The notes: a model not told the origin generated them from the sequence alone. Counted from the first letter of the stretch, positions 22,799 through 33,089 are shown. The stretch: DNA of 64,000 nucleotides from Sulfoacidibacillus thermotolerans (GCF_003144315.1 NZ_MPDK01000010.1:1-64000), one strand, 5' to 3'. A program made the numbers and translations.

Positions 22799-23962
22799 CT
22801 ACTTTGCTTTATGTTCGCGACCAATTAAAGAAAGAACTTGCATCGCAATCATATCCGCATCATGCCGCGCATACATCGCATAATGCAAAAAATTGCGAGC
22901 GATGACAGTTAATCCAAGTGCATGCAATTTTTCGACGTCGGCACGCACTGGATATGAGCCCTTTGACTCATATTGTTCTAGAATGGATTGAGGAATAGGC
23001 GCTGAATTGACAATAATAATATCAAAAAAGCGCGGCCCAATGTGATCATAGATTGCCTGCACGTGGTCGGAGGCGCTAAATCCATCCGTTTCCCCTGGCT
23101 GTGTCATGACATTACAAACATAGATTACTTTCGCTGGAGAACGACGGATCGCATCGGCAATTCCTGGGACCAGTAAATTCGGTAAAATACTCGTGTATAG
23201 ACTTCCTGGACCGATCACGATTGCATCAGCTTCGGCCAATGCCTCAAGCGCCTCAGGCAATGGTTCTACATGCCGCGGCAATAATTCGACCTCTTTGATT
23301 TTTTTCTTTGCAAGCGGTATTTGCGATTCTCCAACTACACGCGATCCATCTATGAAAGTCGCCGCAAGCGTAATCGCGCGACGTGCGGCTGGCAAAACGC
23401 GGCCTCGTACAGCAAGAACTCGACTCGTCTCTTTGACCGCCGTTTCAAAATCGCCAGTTATATTGGTCATCGCAGCTAAAAACAAGTTGCCAAAACTATG
23501 TCCAGATAATTCACTTCCAGCATCAAAACGATATTGCAGCAGTTCTGCTAACAAAGGTTCCGTATCCGCCAAAGCAATCAGGCAATTGCGAATGTCGCCA
23601 GGTGGCGGCATATAAAGATCCGAGCGCAAACGACCTGAACTTCCACCATCATCCGCTACGGTAACAATCGCCGTAATTTCTGCATCTTTTGCCTTCAGTC
23701 CGCGCAACAGCACGGGTTGACCTGTTCCCCCGCCAATTACGACGATGCGTGGGCGGCGCGCCATTTGCCGTTGCATCAACCTTTCGCGTGTGCGTTCACG
23801 CAACCGTAAACCAAGTAGGGCTACTGCACCAAAAGTGATACAAAACAGCCCAATCAACCACCATTTAAATCCATACGTAGTTTGTACCATATAAGCGCCG
23901 ATGAGAATGCCCGCGCCAAGTGTGAGAATTAACCACGCTAGCTCTTTGAGATGTTTTCTCAT
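22799..23962 (-). CDS. yvcK: YvcK/CofD-like UDP-sugar-binding protein (gluconeogenesis factor)
   Basis: 387 residues. Two N-terminal membrane segments (about 7-27 and 33-51) precede the CofD-like domain, which starts RPRIVVIGGGTGQPVLLRGLK and has VADDGGSSGRLR and GDIRNCL. Bacillus YvcK (about 317 residues) lacks membrane segments; the anchored form occurs in other Firmicutes. YvcK binds UDP-GlcNAc and is needed for growth on gluconeogenic carbon and for cell-wall homeostasis. It overlaps the rapZ stop by four bases (ATGA). Confidence 0.9.
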   Translation of the reverse strand: MRKHLKELAWLILTLGAGILIGAYMVQTTYGFKWWLIGLFCITFGAVALLGLRLRERTRERLMQRQMARRPRIVVIGGGTGQPVLLRGLKAKDAEITAIVTVADDGGSSGRLRSDLYMPPPGDIRNCLIALADTEPLLAELLQYRFDAGSELSGHSFGNLFLAAMTNITGDFETAVKETSRVLAVRGRVLPAARRAITLAATFIDGSRVVGESQIPLAKKKIKEVELLPRHVEPLPEALEALAEADAIVIGPGSLYTSILPNLLVPGIADAIRRSPAKVIYVCNVMTQPGETDGFSASDHVQAIYDHIGPRFFDIIIVNSAPIPQSILEQYESKGSYPVRADVEKLHALGLTVIARNFLHYAMYARHDADMIAMQVLSLIGREHKAK

Positions 23963-24840
23963 CGCTCACCTTCCTTGTCGAGATCGCGGTGTGAGACCAT
24001 CACTACGTACGATTTTTGCAAGTGCTCACGCAATCTTTCCGCAATGGCGACAGAGCGATGGCGCCCACCTGTACACCCAATCCCAACGACAATTTGTGAC
24101 TTCCCTTCCTTAATATATTGGGGAAGAAGAAAATCAACCATCTCTAACAGCTTTTTTAGGAATTCTTGTGTAGCTGGCCACTGCATTACATAATCATACA
24201 CTTCTGGGTCTTGCCCAGTACGCGGACGAAGTGTATCCACGTAATATGGATTTGGCAAAAAGCGTACGTCAAAAACCAAGTCTGCATCAATAGGAAGTCC
24301 ATATTTAAACCCAAAAGACAACACATTCACCGTCATTCGCTCACTGGCGCTAAAAGTACCGTAGTGCTTAGCTAAAATATCTTTTAATTCAGCTGGTGTT
24401 AGCCGACTTGTATTAATCACTAAGTCCGCTCGCTCGCGAACTTCAGCTAATAACTGACGTTCGCGCAAAATACCATCGACAATTCGCCCATGCTCTGGAG
24501 CCATTGGATGCCTGCGACGGGATGCCTTATAGCGCCGCACTAACGTTTCATCATCCGCTTCGAGATATAAGATCTGATAGTCCATCCCAGATTGCTCTTC
24601 TAATTCAGCAAGGGCTGCGAACAATGTTTTAAAAAACTCGCCTCCTCGCGGGTCGCATACGAGTGCGACTCGCTTAATCGCACCATCGGATTGCCGCAGT
24701 AGCTCACTAAATTTTGAAATGAGTGCAGGAGGCAAGTTGTCGACACAAAAGAAGCCTAAATCCTCTAAACACTGAACCGCCACCGTCTTACCAGCACCAG
24801 ACATCCCTGTAATAATTAACATCCGCACGCCTTGACCCAT
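23959..24840 (-). CDS. rapZ: RapZ/YvcJ nucleotide-binding protein
   Basis: 293 residues. Walker A GMSGAGKT at 12-19, then VDNLPPALI, YLEADDETLVRRYKASRRRHP and the C-terminal signature VVGIGCTGGRHRSVAIAERL. In E. coli RapZ steers RNase E cleavage of GlmZ; in Bacillus YvcJ hydrolyses GTP and influences competence. The ATG giving MGQGVRMLIITG has AAGGAG eight bases before it, better than the GTG three codons upstream. Fourteen bases follow glcK. Confidence 0.93.
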   Translation of the reverse strand: MGQGVRMLIITGMSGAGKTVAVQCLEDLGFFCVDNLPPALISKFSELLRQSDGAIKRVALVCDPRGGEFFKTLFAALAELEEQSGMDYQILYLEADDETLVRRYKASRRRHPMAPEHGRIVDGILRERQLLAEVRERADLVINTSRLTPAELKDILAKHYGTFSASERMTVNVLSFGFKYGLPIDADLVFDVRFLPNPYYVDTLRPRTGQDPEVYDYVMQWPATQEFLKKLLEMVDFLLPQYIKEGKSQIVVGIGCTGGRHRSVAIAERLREHLQKSYVVMVSHRDLDKEGER

Positions 24841-24854
24841 GTGTGCCACTCCTT

Positions 24855-25790
24855 TTACGGATACAAGGCCAGTTTGCCTGCTCCTACAACTCCCGCATCA
24901 TTGCCTAGCAAAGCAGGGACAAGTGTTGTTGCACTTGCGACACGACGCAAAGCGTACGCAGAAAATGCTTCACGCACAGGTTTAAATAGTGTCTCTCCCG
25001 CCCGCGCCATCCCACCGCCAATCACGATGACATCTGGATTGATCAAATTTGCAGCGATGGCAAGTCCGCGCCCAAGAGTTTGCGCAGCCTCTTGCACGAC
25101 AGCCTGCGCCAATAGGTCGTGTCGCTCTGCAGCTGCAAATACATCTGCAGCTGTCAATTGCTGTAGCGTCAATTGTGTCTGCTCTCCCTTTTCTATGCGC
25201 TCACGCGCTAAACGCACGACACCCGTCGCAGAGGAAACTGTTTCCAAACAACCAAAATGACCACAGTTGCATGGTGCGCCTAGTGGGTCAAGTACAAGAT
25301 GACCGATTTCTCCAGCCATATGACTTGCACCTTGCAGCACCTTTCCATCAATAATAATTCCCCCGCCTACCCCTGTACCTAGTGTAATGCAAAGTGCTGT
25401 GCGATATCCCCGTCCGGCTCCGACCCACGCTTCACCAAGCGCAGCGAGATTCGCGTCATTTTCCATGAAAACGGGCATCTGTAGCCATGAACGCAGTGGG
25501 GCAATCACAGGGACATCCCGCCACCCGATATTAATCACCTCTTCTGCCACGCCTCGACTGGAATCGATAAAACCGGGAATTCCAATTCCTAGCCCTACAA
25601 CCTCATTCGCTCGCACATCGCTCGCAACAATCAGACGGCGTGTCAACTGTTCAATTCGCCTTAAAATTGAATCTGCTCCGTTGCCCGCTTCTGTCGGCAC
25701 CTCCTCTTTTACGAGGAGCCGTCCTTCCTCATCAATGACGGCTCCTTTAATAAACGTTCCACCCAAATCGATTCCCACTGCAACACGCAA
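24855..25790 (-). CDS. glcK: ROK-family glucokinase
   Basis: 311 residues. ATP-binding GIDLGGTFIKGAVID near the N-terminus, catalytic Asp in ENDANLAALGE, TLGTGVGGGIIIDGK, and the ROK zinc site HLVLD..APCNCGHFGCLE. It phosphorylates glucose taken up outside the PTS or released from disaccharides. The TTG start giving MRVAVGIDLGG has GAGGGGGAA about nine bases before; longer frames upstream lack support. It leads the glcK-rapZ-yvcK-whiA-crh run. Confidence 0.9.
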   Translation of the reverse strand: MRVAVGIDLGGTFIKGAVIDEEGRLLVKEEVPTEAGNGADSILRRIEQLTRRLIVASDVRANEVVGLGIGIPGFIDSSRGVAEEVINIGWRDVPVIAPLRSWLQMPVFMENDANLAALGEAWVGAGRGYRTALCITLGTGVGGGIIIDGKVLQGASHMAGEIGHLVLDPLGAPCNCGHFGCLETVSSATGVVRLARERIEKGEQTQLTLQQLTAADVFAAAERHDLLAQAVVQEAAQTLGRGLAIAANLINPDVIVIGGGMARAGETLFKPVREAFSAYALRRVASATTLVPALLGNDAGVVGAGKLALYP

Positions 25791-25863
25791 AACGGCTTCC
25801 CCCTCAGTCAATCCATTACCTACACCTTCTTGACACTGCAATAGCTTTATTGTAACATGCCGC

Positions 25864-25904
25864 CAAAAAAAAGACGCAACGAAAGGCCATCGCCTTCGTT
25901 ACGC
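25864..25904 (-). terminator. intrinsic terminator after aroA
   Basis: On the minus strand, about 12 pairs with one bulge (CGTAACGAAGGC against GCCTTTCGTTGCG), loop GATG, followed by CTTTTTTTT. It closes the selB-aroA transcript before glcK. Confidence 0.85.
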
Positions 25905-25932
25905 AAATACAATCATCAAAAGGGGGTCAAAT

Positions 25933-25998
25933 ATGCTACACCCACATCATAATCCTGAGAGATTGCACAATGATTACAAGTACATGAAAATAGAATGA
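25933..25998 (+). CDS. candidate 21-residue small protein
   Basis: ATG with AGGGGG six bases before it opens a 21-codon frame (MLHPHHNPERLHNDYKYMKI and one Glu), ending seven bases before the aroA stop codon on the opposite strand. His-rich start, hydrophilic, no membrane segment. The strong ribosome binding site is the only evidence; no promoter was found, and the upstream A-run is the complement of the aroA terminator. Confidence 0.3.
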   Translation: MLHPHHNPERLHNDYKYMKIE

Positions 25999-26004
25999 CC
26001 ACGA

Positions 26005-27318
26005 TCAGGCGCCACCGCGAATCGTTTCTTCCAAATGTTGAAAAAACTCAGGATACGTCTTCGCCGTACACGCTGGATTTTCAATCCGCGTCCCAGGCAC
26101 ACGCAATCCAAGAATGGAAAATGCCATCGCCATGCGATGATCATCGTAGGTTTGCACGGTGACCCCCTCTTGCAATTGATCGCAAGGCTCAATCTCAAGT
26201 CCATCATCAAACTCCGTAACTGTGACGCCAAAGCGCCGCAATTCTGTCACACAAGCACGAATACGATCTGTTTCCTTCAGGCGAATGTTTGCGACGTTGC
26301 GAATTCGCACTTTCTCCCTGGCCAAAGGAGCAATTGCCGCTAACGTCGGCACCATGTCCGACATCGCAAACAAATCGACATCAATCCCGCGCAACCCCTC
26401 TGGAGGACCACTTAGTTCGATTCGATCGAATCCATAGCGAACTGTACATCCCATATTCGCTAACACTTGGGCAAACTGCGCATCGCCTTGCAGTGAATCT
26501 CGTCCCAACCCAAGAATCGTGACAGTTCCGCCACAAATGGCTGCCGCCGCAAGAAAATACGAAGCACCCGACGCATCTGGTTCGATCATGTAGTCCTTAG
26601 CAACATAATGACTCGGAACAACGTGAAAGACGTTCCCTTCCTGGTTTACTGTTGCACCAAATTGGCGCATCATCGCAAGTGTCATCGTCACATAAGGTGC
26701 AGATACAAGTTCTCCTTGTACGATAAGAGTCACTTCATCCTTCGCATAAGGTGCTGCAATCAAAAGCCCAGAAACGAACTGACTACTATCTTTCCCGCTC
26801 ATCAGCACGGTTCCGCCTCGCAGACCCTGCGCTTCAATTAAAATTGGCGGACACCCCGTACCCAGTTCATCGACAACATCAACATCGAGTTCACGTAACG
26901 CCGCAATCAATGCCGCAATCGGCCGCTCGCGCATCCGTGACACTCCATCTATGCGATAACTTCCCTTGCCAAGGCTTACGAAAGCTGAGAGAAAGCGAGC
27001 GCTTGTCCCTGAATTCCCAACAAATAAATCCAATCCTTGCACATGTTGCAAAGGTTCGATCCCTGCACCATACACAATGACTTCTTTGGCCATTTCGTCT
27101 ATTTCCACACGATATCCCAGTCTCTGTAATGATTGAATAAAGTACCGACTATCATCCGAAAACAATGCGCCCCGAAGTCGCGTGCGTCCATTTGCTAAAG
27201 CCGCCATCGGCAGCGCTCGATTCGTGATTGATTTTGATCCCGGCACTGTAATGGTCGCCTGAAGCGGAGTCGCACATGCGGGAACCTCATAGCTCGACTG
27301 AAAAGCCCGACTCTTCAT
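26005..27318 (-). CDS. aroA: 3-phosphoshikimate 1-carboxyvinyltransferase (EPSP synthase)
   Basis: 437 residues; joins PEP to shikimate-3-phosphate in the chorismate pathway. Substrate-site motifs: PGSKSITNRALPMAAL at about 26-41, GNSGTSARFLSAF, MSGKDSSQFVSGLL, and the C-terminal RLKETDRI and DDHRMAMAFSILGL. The glycine loop reads GNSGTSARF rather than GNAGTAMRP of class I enzymes, in line with class II enzymes. GGGGGA precedes the ATG. It follows selB by 31 bases; no other shikimate gene is nearby. Confidence 0.95.
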   Translation of the reverse strand: MKSRAFQSSYEVPACATPLQATITVPGSKSITNRALPMAALANGRTRLRGALFSDDSRYFIQSLQRLGYRVEIDEMAKEVIVYGAGIEPLQHVQGLDLFVGNSGTSARFLSAFVSLGKGSYRIDGVSRMRERPIAALIAALRELDVDVVDELGTGCPPILIEAQGLRGGTVLMSGKDSSQFVSGLLIAAPYAKDEVTLIVQGELVSAPYVTMTLAMMRQFGATVNQEGNVFHVVPSHYVAKDYMIEPDASGASYFLAAAAICGGTVTILGLGRDSLQGDAQFAQVLANMGCTVRYGFDRIELSGPPEGLRGIDVDLFAMSDMVPTLAAIAPLAREKVRIRNVANIRLKETDRIRACVTELRRFGVTVTEFDDGLEIEPCDQLQEGVTVQTYDDHRMAMAFSILGLRVPGTRIENPACTAKTYPEFFQHLEETIRGGA

Positions 27319-27349
27319 TTCTCCACTCCCCCTTGACGATGAATTGCAT

Positions 27350-29254
27350 TTAACTGTTTTCTAAAAAGACGCGTACATCACCCGTGCGACGTGTCTTTTT
27401 CTGACGATCGAGATATTCAAGAATCGCCACTGCAAATTTGCGACTCGTACGCGTCTGATCGCGGAAATCAGCGACTGCAAACGGCCCACGCTCCTCATAC
27501 AATTTGCGAGCAGCCACTTCTGCAGCATGCAACGCAGACACCGATAGAAACAGATCCTGGCTGATAAAGACAATCTCATCGGCTTGCACCAGCGCATGCA
27601 AAACGAGACGTAATCCCTTTTCTCTGCCTTTATACACTTTCTCTAATTCCTGCAGAGTTGGTGGTGCAAACGGCTGCCCCTGAAGTTGCTTTAAAATCGC
27701 CGACTGCATCAACTTTTCATCCGTTGTAAGAGCAATTTGTCGACCCGGCTTTTGCACGCGTTCCGCCTCAACCACAAGAATTCCTCGCGCACCTAAGTTG
27801 CTTAACAGCTGATCATGAAAGCGGGGAGGCACACCATTTGCTTTTAATACGCGGTAAGCTACAGATTTTGGCATCCACAGATCATATGCATTTTTTTGAT
27901 AATACTCTTCTAATGCGTGGACAAACTCATTTTCCCAAGAAATCAGAAGATTTTTCGGGAGCCATCCATTATTTTCAAACTCAATCAATTCCCCCGTGGT
28001 CACTAGATCCTGAAAAACAGGGCGCAGTTCTTCCAAGGTAACGTTAAGCTTCTTTGCAAGCTCGAAGAGCTCAGCGTCTGGTGCTGATTGAATCTGATCA
28101 AGCAATCGCTCGCGTAATGTTCCCCCTTCGCGGCGTAAGAGTTGTAAAACGATTTCTGTACTATTGCGACGATGTAATCGCGCGGGATGTGGATCGATGA
28201 CAATTCCTCCACCAAGCGTATGCATGGGCGAGAAACTGCGCAGCACAAAATGATCACGAGCTTCCACCACAACAGGTTGTTCCAATAATACCTGTGCCAA
28301 TGCTTCTTCCCCCACCGCAACTTCTTGATCGCGCAACAGCAATACGCGCCCCATGACCTCGGCAGTTGCGTGATAAAAGCGCACACGCATCCGATGTTTT
28401 AAGACAAACGGACTATCTTGTAACACTCTGAGCCGAACATCGAGCAATCGACTAGGGATTAGCGTGTGAGGTGTGGCTAAGGTCATTCCCCGCTTGATTT
28501 CCCCGCGAACATTCGTAAATGAGACAGCTACACGCTGCCCCGCCATCGCTTGTGCAACTTGTTCCCCATGCACCTGTAAGGAGCGAACACGCAGTGCTTC
28601 TGACGTTGGCAAAAGTTCTACTGCATCGCCAACGCGTAGCTGCCCACGCCACATCGTCCCAGTTACAACAGATCCAAATCCCGCCACACGAAATACGCGG
28701 TCGATAGGCATACGCACCGCGCCTACACTAGATTTAGGTTGAACGCGTAAAAGCGACTGTTCAATCACCGCGCGTAAAACATCGAGCCCCTGTCCAGAAA
28801 CTGCAGACACGTCTACCATCGGCGCATTTTCTAGAAAAGTCCCCGCCATCTGTGTGCGAATCTCATCATGCATAAACGCGAGCCACTCTTCGTCTACAAG
28901 ATCAACCTTCGTGACTACGAGAATGCCTGCCGTCACTTCAAGCAGTTGCAAAATATCTACGTGTTCACGCGTTTGCGGCATGACGCCTTCGCGCGCGTCG
29001 ATCACGAGCAAAATCAAATCCATGCCACCTGCGCCAGCAAGCATATTACGAATAAACCGCTCATGACCGGGCACATCGACAATCCCAATGCGTTTGCCAC
29101 TTGGCAACAAAAGCGGGGCAAATCCAAGTTCAATGGAAATGCCCCGCTCTTTTTCCTCGCGCGTCCGATCCGTATCAATTCCCGTAAGCGCTCTTACTAA
29201 CGCAGTTTTTCCATGGTCGATATGTCCAGCCGTTCCAACGATCATAAAATCCAC
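27350..29254 (-). CDS. selB: selenocysteine-specific elongation factor SelB
   Basis: 634 residues. EF-Tu-like GTPase (GHIDHGKT at 10-17, [20 protein letters not shown]), two beta-barrel domains, then C-terminal winged-helix repeats that bind the SECIS hairpin (ending [29 protein letters not shown]). It delivers Sec-tRNA to recoded UGA codons. selA, selD, selC and a selenoprotein gene are not in the window, so the system must be scattered. GTG start with a weak ribosome binding site; an ATG three codons later is possible. TPR gene upstream, 44 bases away. Confidence 0.95.
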   Translation of the reverse strand: MDFMIVGTAGHIDHGKTALVRALTGIDTDRTREEKERGISIELGFAPLLLPSGKRIGIVDVPGHERFIRNMLAGAGGMDLILLVIDAREGVMPQTREHVDILQLLEVTAGILVVTKVDLVDEEWLAFMHDEIRTQMAGTFLENAPMVDVSAVSGQGLDVLRAVIEQSLLRVQPKSSVGAVRMPIDRVFRVAGFGSVVTGTMWRGQLRVGDAVELLPTSEALRVRSLQVHGEQVAQAMAGQRVAVSFTNVRGEIKRGMTLATPHTLIPSRLLDVRLRVLQDSPFVLKHRMRVRFYHATAEVMGRVLLLRDQEVAVGEEALAQVLLEQPVVVEARDHFVLRSFSPMHTLGGGIVIDPHPARLHRRNSTEIVLQLLRREGGTLRERLLDQIQSAPDAELFELAKKLNVTLEELRPVFQDLVTTGELIEFENNGWLPKNLLISWENEFVHALEEYYQKNAYDLWMPKSVAYRVLKANGVPPRFHDQLLSNLGARGILVVEAERVQKPGRQIALTTDEKLMQSAILKQLQGQPFAPPTLQELEKVYKGREKGLRLVLHALVQADEIVFISQDLFLSVSALHAAEVAARKLYEERGPFAVADFRDQTRTSRKFAVAILEYLDRQKKTRRTGDVRVFLENS

Positions 29255-29298
29255 GCGTATACACCGATCCCCTGTTTACATATAGATTCTAACATCCA

Positions 29299-30981
29299 CT
29301 ATAGCGTCACGGTAATCGCTTGTGCTGCTTTTGCGAGCGCTTTAACCGATACCTCGTAACGACTCGCAACGATCGCTTGCGGTTCAGTACGACCGGCAGT
29401 TCTCCGTACAACATATTCAAGAGCAGCGGCCCACACACTGCGTTTTACGATTTTAGGCAATTCCGTGAACACATTCATCAAATATCGCACCCACACATCA
29501 TAAGCAATTTCGATCAGATCAGCATCGCTTGTTGCCAGTGCAGACTGCACATCGCGAAAAATAGCTTCAAGCGTCGGATTCCACGACAAAATACGCTCAT
29601 CTTTTACAGGTAATTGCAACGTCGTCAACTGCCCTCCGAGATAAACATCGAGCGCACCCGTAACATGCATCGCCTGCAAGACAAAAACACCATTCCACAC
29701 CATGTCTTCTCCTTGCGTTGCATCACGCACAAAGTCGCGCAAAATGTGAATTGTTTCTGTATCATGCAGAACTGCTAACGCTTGGAGTGCCTCGCGCTTT
29801 GTCGAACGCGGACCACGAAAGAGCGCAAAATACAGCGATGATCGGACACTTGGATCTTTTGCCCACGTTCCGATTTTGGCAAACGCTCCCGAACGCATCT
29901 GTGCATTCATATTGGAACGCAGATGAAAAGGAAGCTGATAACTATAGCTGAGTAAAACGCGTTCGCCCTTCTCTAATCCGCGATCAATCTCCTGTAGGTA
30001 ATAATCAGCAACGCCACTCTCAGGATCAAGCGCCTGAACCTCCAACAGCCATTGACGTGCTTGTTTAAAGCGGTTTAAGTTTGCACTCGCAGCTGCAAGT
30101 GCAAAATACAACGTTGGATCATGACGATCGCCAAATTGGACAAGCTGTAAAAAGATTTGATAGGCCGCCTGATGTTCTCCAAGAATCCCAAGTGTTGTTG
30201 CGAGTTTATACCCTTGATCAAACTGAAGAGGCATAAGCTTCTTTAATAATGCGATCAAATGTCGGTATTCTTCGTGCTGACCACGGTGCCGAATAAACAC
30301 AGCGAGATTACACAACGCATGAATGTTCTTTGGCTCAAGCTCTAAAACTCGTCTAGTTAGCGCAATCGCCTCGTCAATATGTCCAAGATAGTACTGTGCC
30401 AGTGCAAGATTATTGCGCGGCGCAACAGCGTCCGGTTGCATTTCAATTTCCTTAGTCAACAAAGTACTTGCTTCATGAAATTTCCCTTCCTCAAGCAACG
30501 TGCGTGCATAATCGCGTTCGCGGCTCGATTCATGCTGCTTGCGCCGGCTCTCGCGCAAAATGTCGCCGCCACCAAATTCGTGAATCAACACATCTAGCAT
30601 TTCATCTGCGTCAGGGGCAAACTCCCCTGTCGGATCGACTTCTAAATACTTTACAACATGCGCTTCCGCTAACTCATATTCTCCGAGATTCGCATAGTTA
30701 TTTGCCATATAAAAATAACACTCTGCCATGTCCGGCGCGATGTTCGTCAAGACGCTTTGTAAAATTTCGTTTGATTTTTCAAAATCACCTAACTCAGATA
30801 AAACGCCTGCTAAATTACAATGGTTTACAGCATTATTGGGTTCACACTGCACGGCACGCTCAAAAGATTTCAAAGCGCGGGACAGATCGTGTCTGTTCAA
30901 ATATCGAACTCCTCGCTCAAAGAAAAAGGCAGCATCTGGTTCAAACGGTACTATTTTTGAGTTTTTCTCCCGTTCTTCCAT
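29299..30981 (-). CDS. tetratricopeptide-repeat protein
   Basis: 560 residues, cytoplasmic. TPR units are clear in the first 330 residues, for example FFFERGVRYLNRHDLSRALKS, NHCNLAGVLSELGDFEKSNE, CYFYMANNYANLGEYELAEA, PRNNLALAQYYLGHIDEAIA and LYFALAAASANLNRFKQARQ. The last 220 residues are all-alpha, possibly HEAT-like, with no known domain. Such scaffolds bind protein partners; no function can be assigned. AAGGAGG lies eight bases before the ATG. It is divergent from argS and probably co-transcribed with selB and aroA. Confidence 0.8.
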   Translation of the reverse strand: MEEREKNSKIVPFEPDAAFFFERGVRYLNRHDLSRALKSFERAVQCEPNNAVNHCNLAGVLSELGDFEKSNEILQSVLTNIAPDMAECYFYMANNYANLGEYELAEAHVVKYLEVDPTGEFAPDADEMLDVLIHEFGGGDILRESRRKQHESSRERDYARTLLEEGKFHEASTLLTKEIEMQPDAVAPRNNLALAQYYLGHIDEAIALTRRVLELEPKNIHALCNLAVFIRHRGQHEEYRHLIALLKKLMPLQFDQGYKLATTLGILGEHQAAYQIFLQLVQFGDRHDPTLYFALAAASANLNRFKQARQWLLEVQALDPESGVADYYLQEIDRGLEKGERVLLSYSYQLPFHLRSNMNAQMRSGAFAKIGTWAKDPSVRSSLYFALFRGPRSTKREALQALAVLHDTETIHILRDFVRDATQGEDMVWNGVFVLQAMHVTGALDVYLGGQLTTLQLPVKDERILSWNPTLEAIFRDVQSALATSDADLIEIAYDVWVRYLMNVFTELPKIVKRSVWAAALEYVVRRTAGRTEPQAIVASRYEVSVKALAKAAQAITVTL

Positions 30982-31096
30982 GAAGTAGCCTCCTTAACTC
31001 ATCCTCTGGGAGTAATTCAAAGCGTTCATTAAGCGAAGTATATCACAGTCAGGTTTCCATTGTCATGCCATCAAACGCATGCGAGTCTGCCTAAAA

Positions 31097-31125
31097 TTGC
31101 TGTGGCTCTGCGTTTTGTCTATAAT
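31097..31125 (+). promoter_or_regulatory. argS: sigma-A-type promoter of argS
   Basis: TTGCTG (31097-31102), 17-base spacer, perfect TATAAT (31120-31125). Start near 31132, leader about 58 bases. Confidence 0.75.
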
Positions 31126-31189
31126 GAAAAGATATATGGTTAAAAAGTCATGTTGCCTATTGCAACAAAATAAAGGAGCGAACCAAGCT

Positions 31190-32944
31190 GTGTACGGCAT
31201 AAAAGAGTGGATTGCAAAGGAGTTGGCTGCACAGATAGACAGTGAACCAAACTCCTTCGTAGAATGGTTGGAGACACCGCCTGACCCGACACTTGGGGAT
31301 CTGGCGTTGCCGTGCTTTCGCTTGGCAAAAGAACAAAAGAAAAGCCCGCAAAGCATTGCCTTGACACTCGCAGAGAAGTTTGCCCAAACTTCGATTGTAC
31401 GGCGCGCAGAAGCTGTAGGACCTTATGTGAATTTACACTTAAACCGCGCAACTGCCGTTCGCATGTGGCTGGATGCCTTGTCTGCTGATCGATCGTTTTT
31501 CACAAGCACAGAAGGTGTCGGAGAAATCGTCGCGATTGACCTTTCGTCCCCAAATATCGCAAAACCTTTTTCGATGGGGCATTTGCGCTCAACGATCATT
31601 GGAACTGCTCTTGCAAATTTATTTGAATCCGCCGGATATACGGCACTTCGTATCAACCACCTCGGCGATTGGGGTACTCAATTTGGTAAAATGATCGTAG
31701 CCTATAAGCGTTATGGCGATCCCGATCTTATAAGAAAAAACCCGATCCAAGAACTAAATCAGCTTTATGTGCGCTTTCATGAAGAGGAAAAAAACGATCC
31801 TAATTTAGAAATTGAAGCTCGTGCCGCATTTAAGCAATTAGAAGATGGTGATCCTGACGCACTTGCTTTGTGGCGCTGGATTGTCGAAGTAAGCCTTGAG
31901 GAATTTAACCGCACCTACGAACTGTTAAGTACACCTTTTACCCATGTACTTGGCGAGAGTTTTTATAACGATAAAATGGCATCCGTCGTTGAAGAATTAG
32001 AAGCACGTCACCTCCTCGTCGAAAGTGAAGGAGCTGATGTCGTCTTATTGGATGCCTTTTCCCTCCCTCCTTGTCTCATTCGCAAGTCTGACGGAGCTAC
32101 ATTGTATGCTACACGTGATTTGGCGGCCGCACTGTATCGTCACAACGTCCTTGGTGCAACTCGACTACTGTACGTTGTCGGTGGAGAACAACGTTTGCAT
32201 TTTCAACAAATTTTCCGCGTTCTATCCCTTATGGGCTATGATTTCGCAGCAAAGTGTGAGCATATCGCATTTGGCCTCATGAAAATTGGCGGCAAAAAAA
32301 TGTCTACACGCAAAGGACAAGTTGTTCGTTTGCAAGAAGTGTTGGATGAAGCGATTCGCCGAGCACAAATCATCATCGCCGAGAAAAGTAAAGATTTGCC
32401 AGATGCAGACGAAGTTGCGAAGGCAATCGGAGTTGGCGCAGTCATTTTTAACGACCTAAAAACACACCGTCTTCACGACATTGAATTTTCCTTAGAACAA
32501 GCTGTCGCTTTTGATGGTGAAACTGGTCCTTATGTACAGTACACGCATGCACGCGCATGCTCCGTACTGCGCAAGGCAGAGTTATTGGATACAAACGTTT
32601 CACCTAGCGTCTCAGTTGCCATTTCATCCGCTCTCAATCTGCCTTCTGAGATCGCAGAAACCGCAGAGCAATTTTTGTTTGATGATGCGACATGGCAACT
32701 TGCCAAGCAGATTAGCTTGTTCCCAACTCTGCGCCAACGTGCACTCAATGAGTCGGATCCGTCGCTGATCGCCAAGCAAATCCTTGACATTTGCCAAGCT
32801 TTCAATCGCTTCTACCACGATTGTCCCATTCTTACTGCAGAATCTGAGTTAAGAACTTGGCGCCTAGCACTCACGGACGCCACGCGTCTTACCATCCGGG
32901 CAGCACTCCAACTCCTCGGAATCGCATATCCGGCGCAAATTTGA
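31190..32944 (+). CDS. argS: arginyl-tRNA synthetase
   Basis: 584 residues, class Ia synthetase. It has the N-terminal ArgRS additional domain, HIGH-like FSMGHLRSTIIG, then SEGADVVLLDAF, KMSKS-like KKMSTRKGQ and a C-terminal DALR anticodon domain. The GTG at 31190 is chosen because AAAGGAG lies eleven bases upstream and the promoter is at 31097-31125; the longer open frame starts upstream of the promoter. Single gene, isolated from the arg biosynthetic cluster at 60-64 kb. Confidence 0.95.
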   Translation: MYGIKEWIAKELAAQIDSEPNSFVEWLETPPDPTLGDLALPCFRLAKEQKKSPQSIALTLAEKFAQTSIVRRAEAVGPYVNLHLNRATAVRMWLDALSADRSFFTSTEGVGEIVAIDLSSPNIAKPFSMGHLRSTIIGTALANLFESAGYTALRINHLGDWGTQFGKMIVAYKRYGDPDLIRKNPIQELNQLYVRFHEEEKNDPNLEIEARAAFKQLEDGDPDALALWRWIVEVSLEEFNRTYELLSTPFTHVLGESFYNDKMASVVEELEARHLLVESEGADVVLLDAFSLPPCLIRKSDGATLYATRDLAAALYRHNVLGATRLLYVVGGEQRLHFQQIFRVLSLMGYDFAAKCEHIAFGLMKIGGKKMSTRKGQVVRLQEVLDEAIRRAQIIIAEKSKDLPDADEVAKAIGVGAVIFNDLKTHRLHDIEFSLEQAVAFDGETGPYVQYTHARACSVLRKAELLDTNVSPSVSVAISSALNLPSEIAETAEQFLFDDATWQLAKQISLFPTLRQRALNESDPSLIAKQILDICQAFNRFYHDCPILTAESELRTWRLALTDATRLTIRAALQLLGIAYPAQI

Positions 32945-32995
32945 GTAAATCAACATGAGCTTACAGCATGATCTTCATCATGATCTTATGCCGCT

Positions 32996-33043
32996 AACAA
33001 GGCGGGCCCCCTCTGAATTTGAGGGGGCCCGCCTTGTTTCCTT
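32996..33043. terminator. strong bidirectional terminator
   Basis: A perfect 18-bp GC-rich stem, AACAAGGCGGGCCCCCTC with its complement, and a seven-base loop (33014-33020), followed by TCCTT on the plus strand. It serves argS (+) and the damaged oppA copy (-). Confidence 0.9.
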
Positions 33044-33089
33044 AGATAACTGCAAGAGTGCGCAAACAAATGGCACCTGTGCCAATCAT

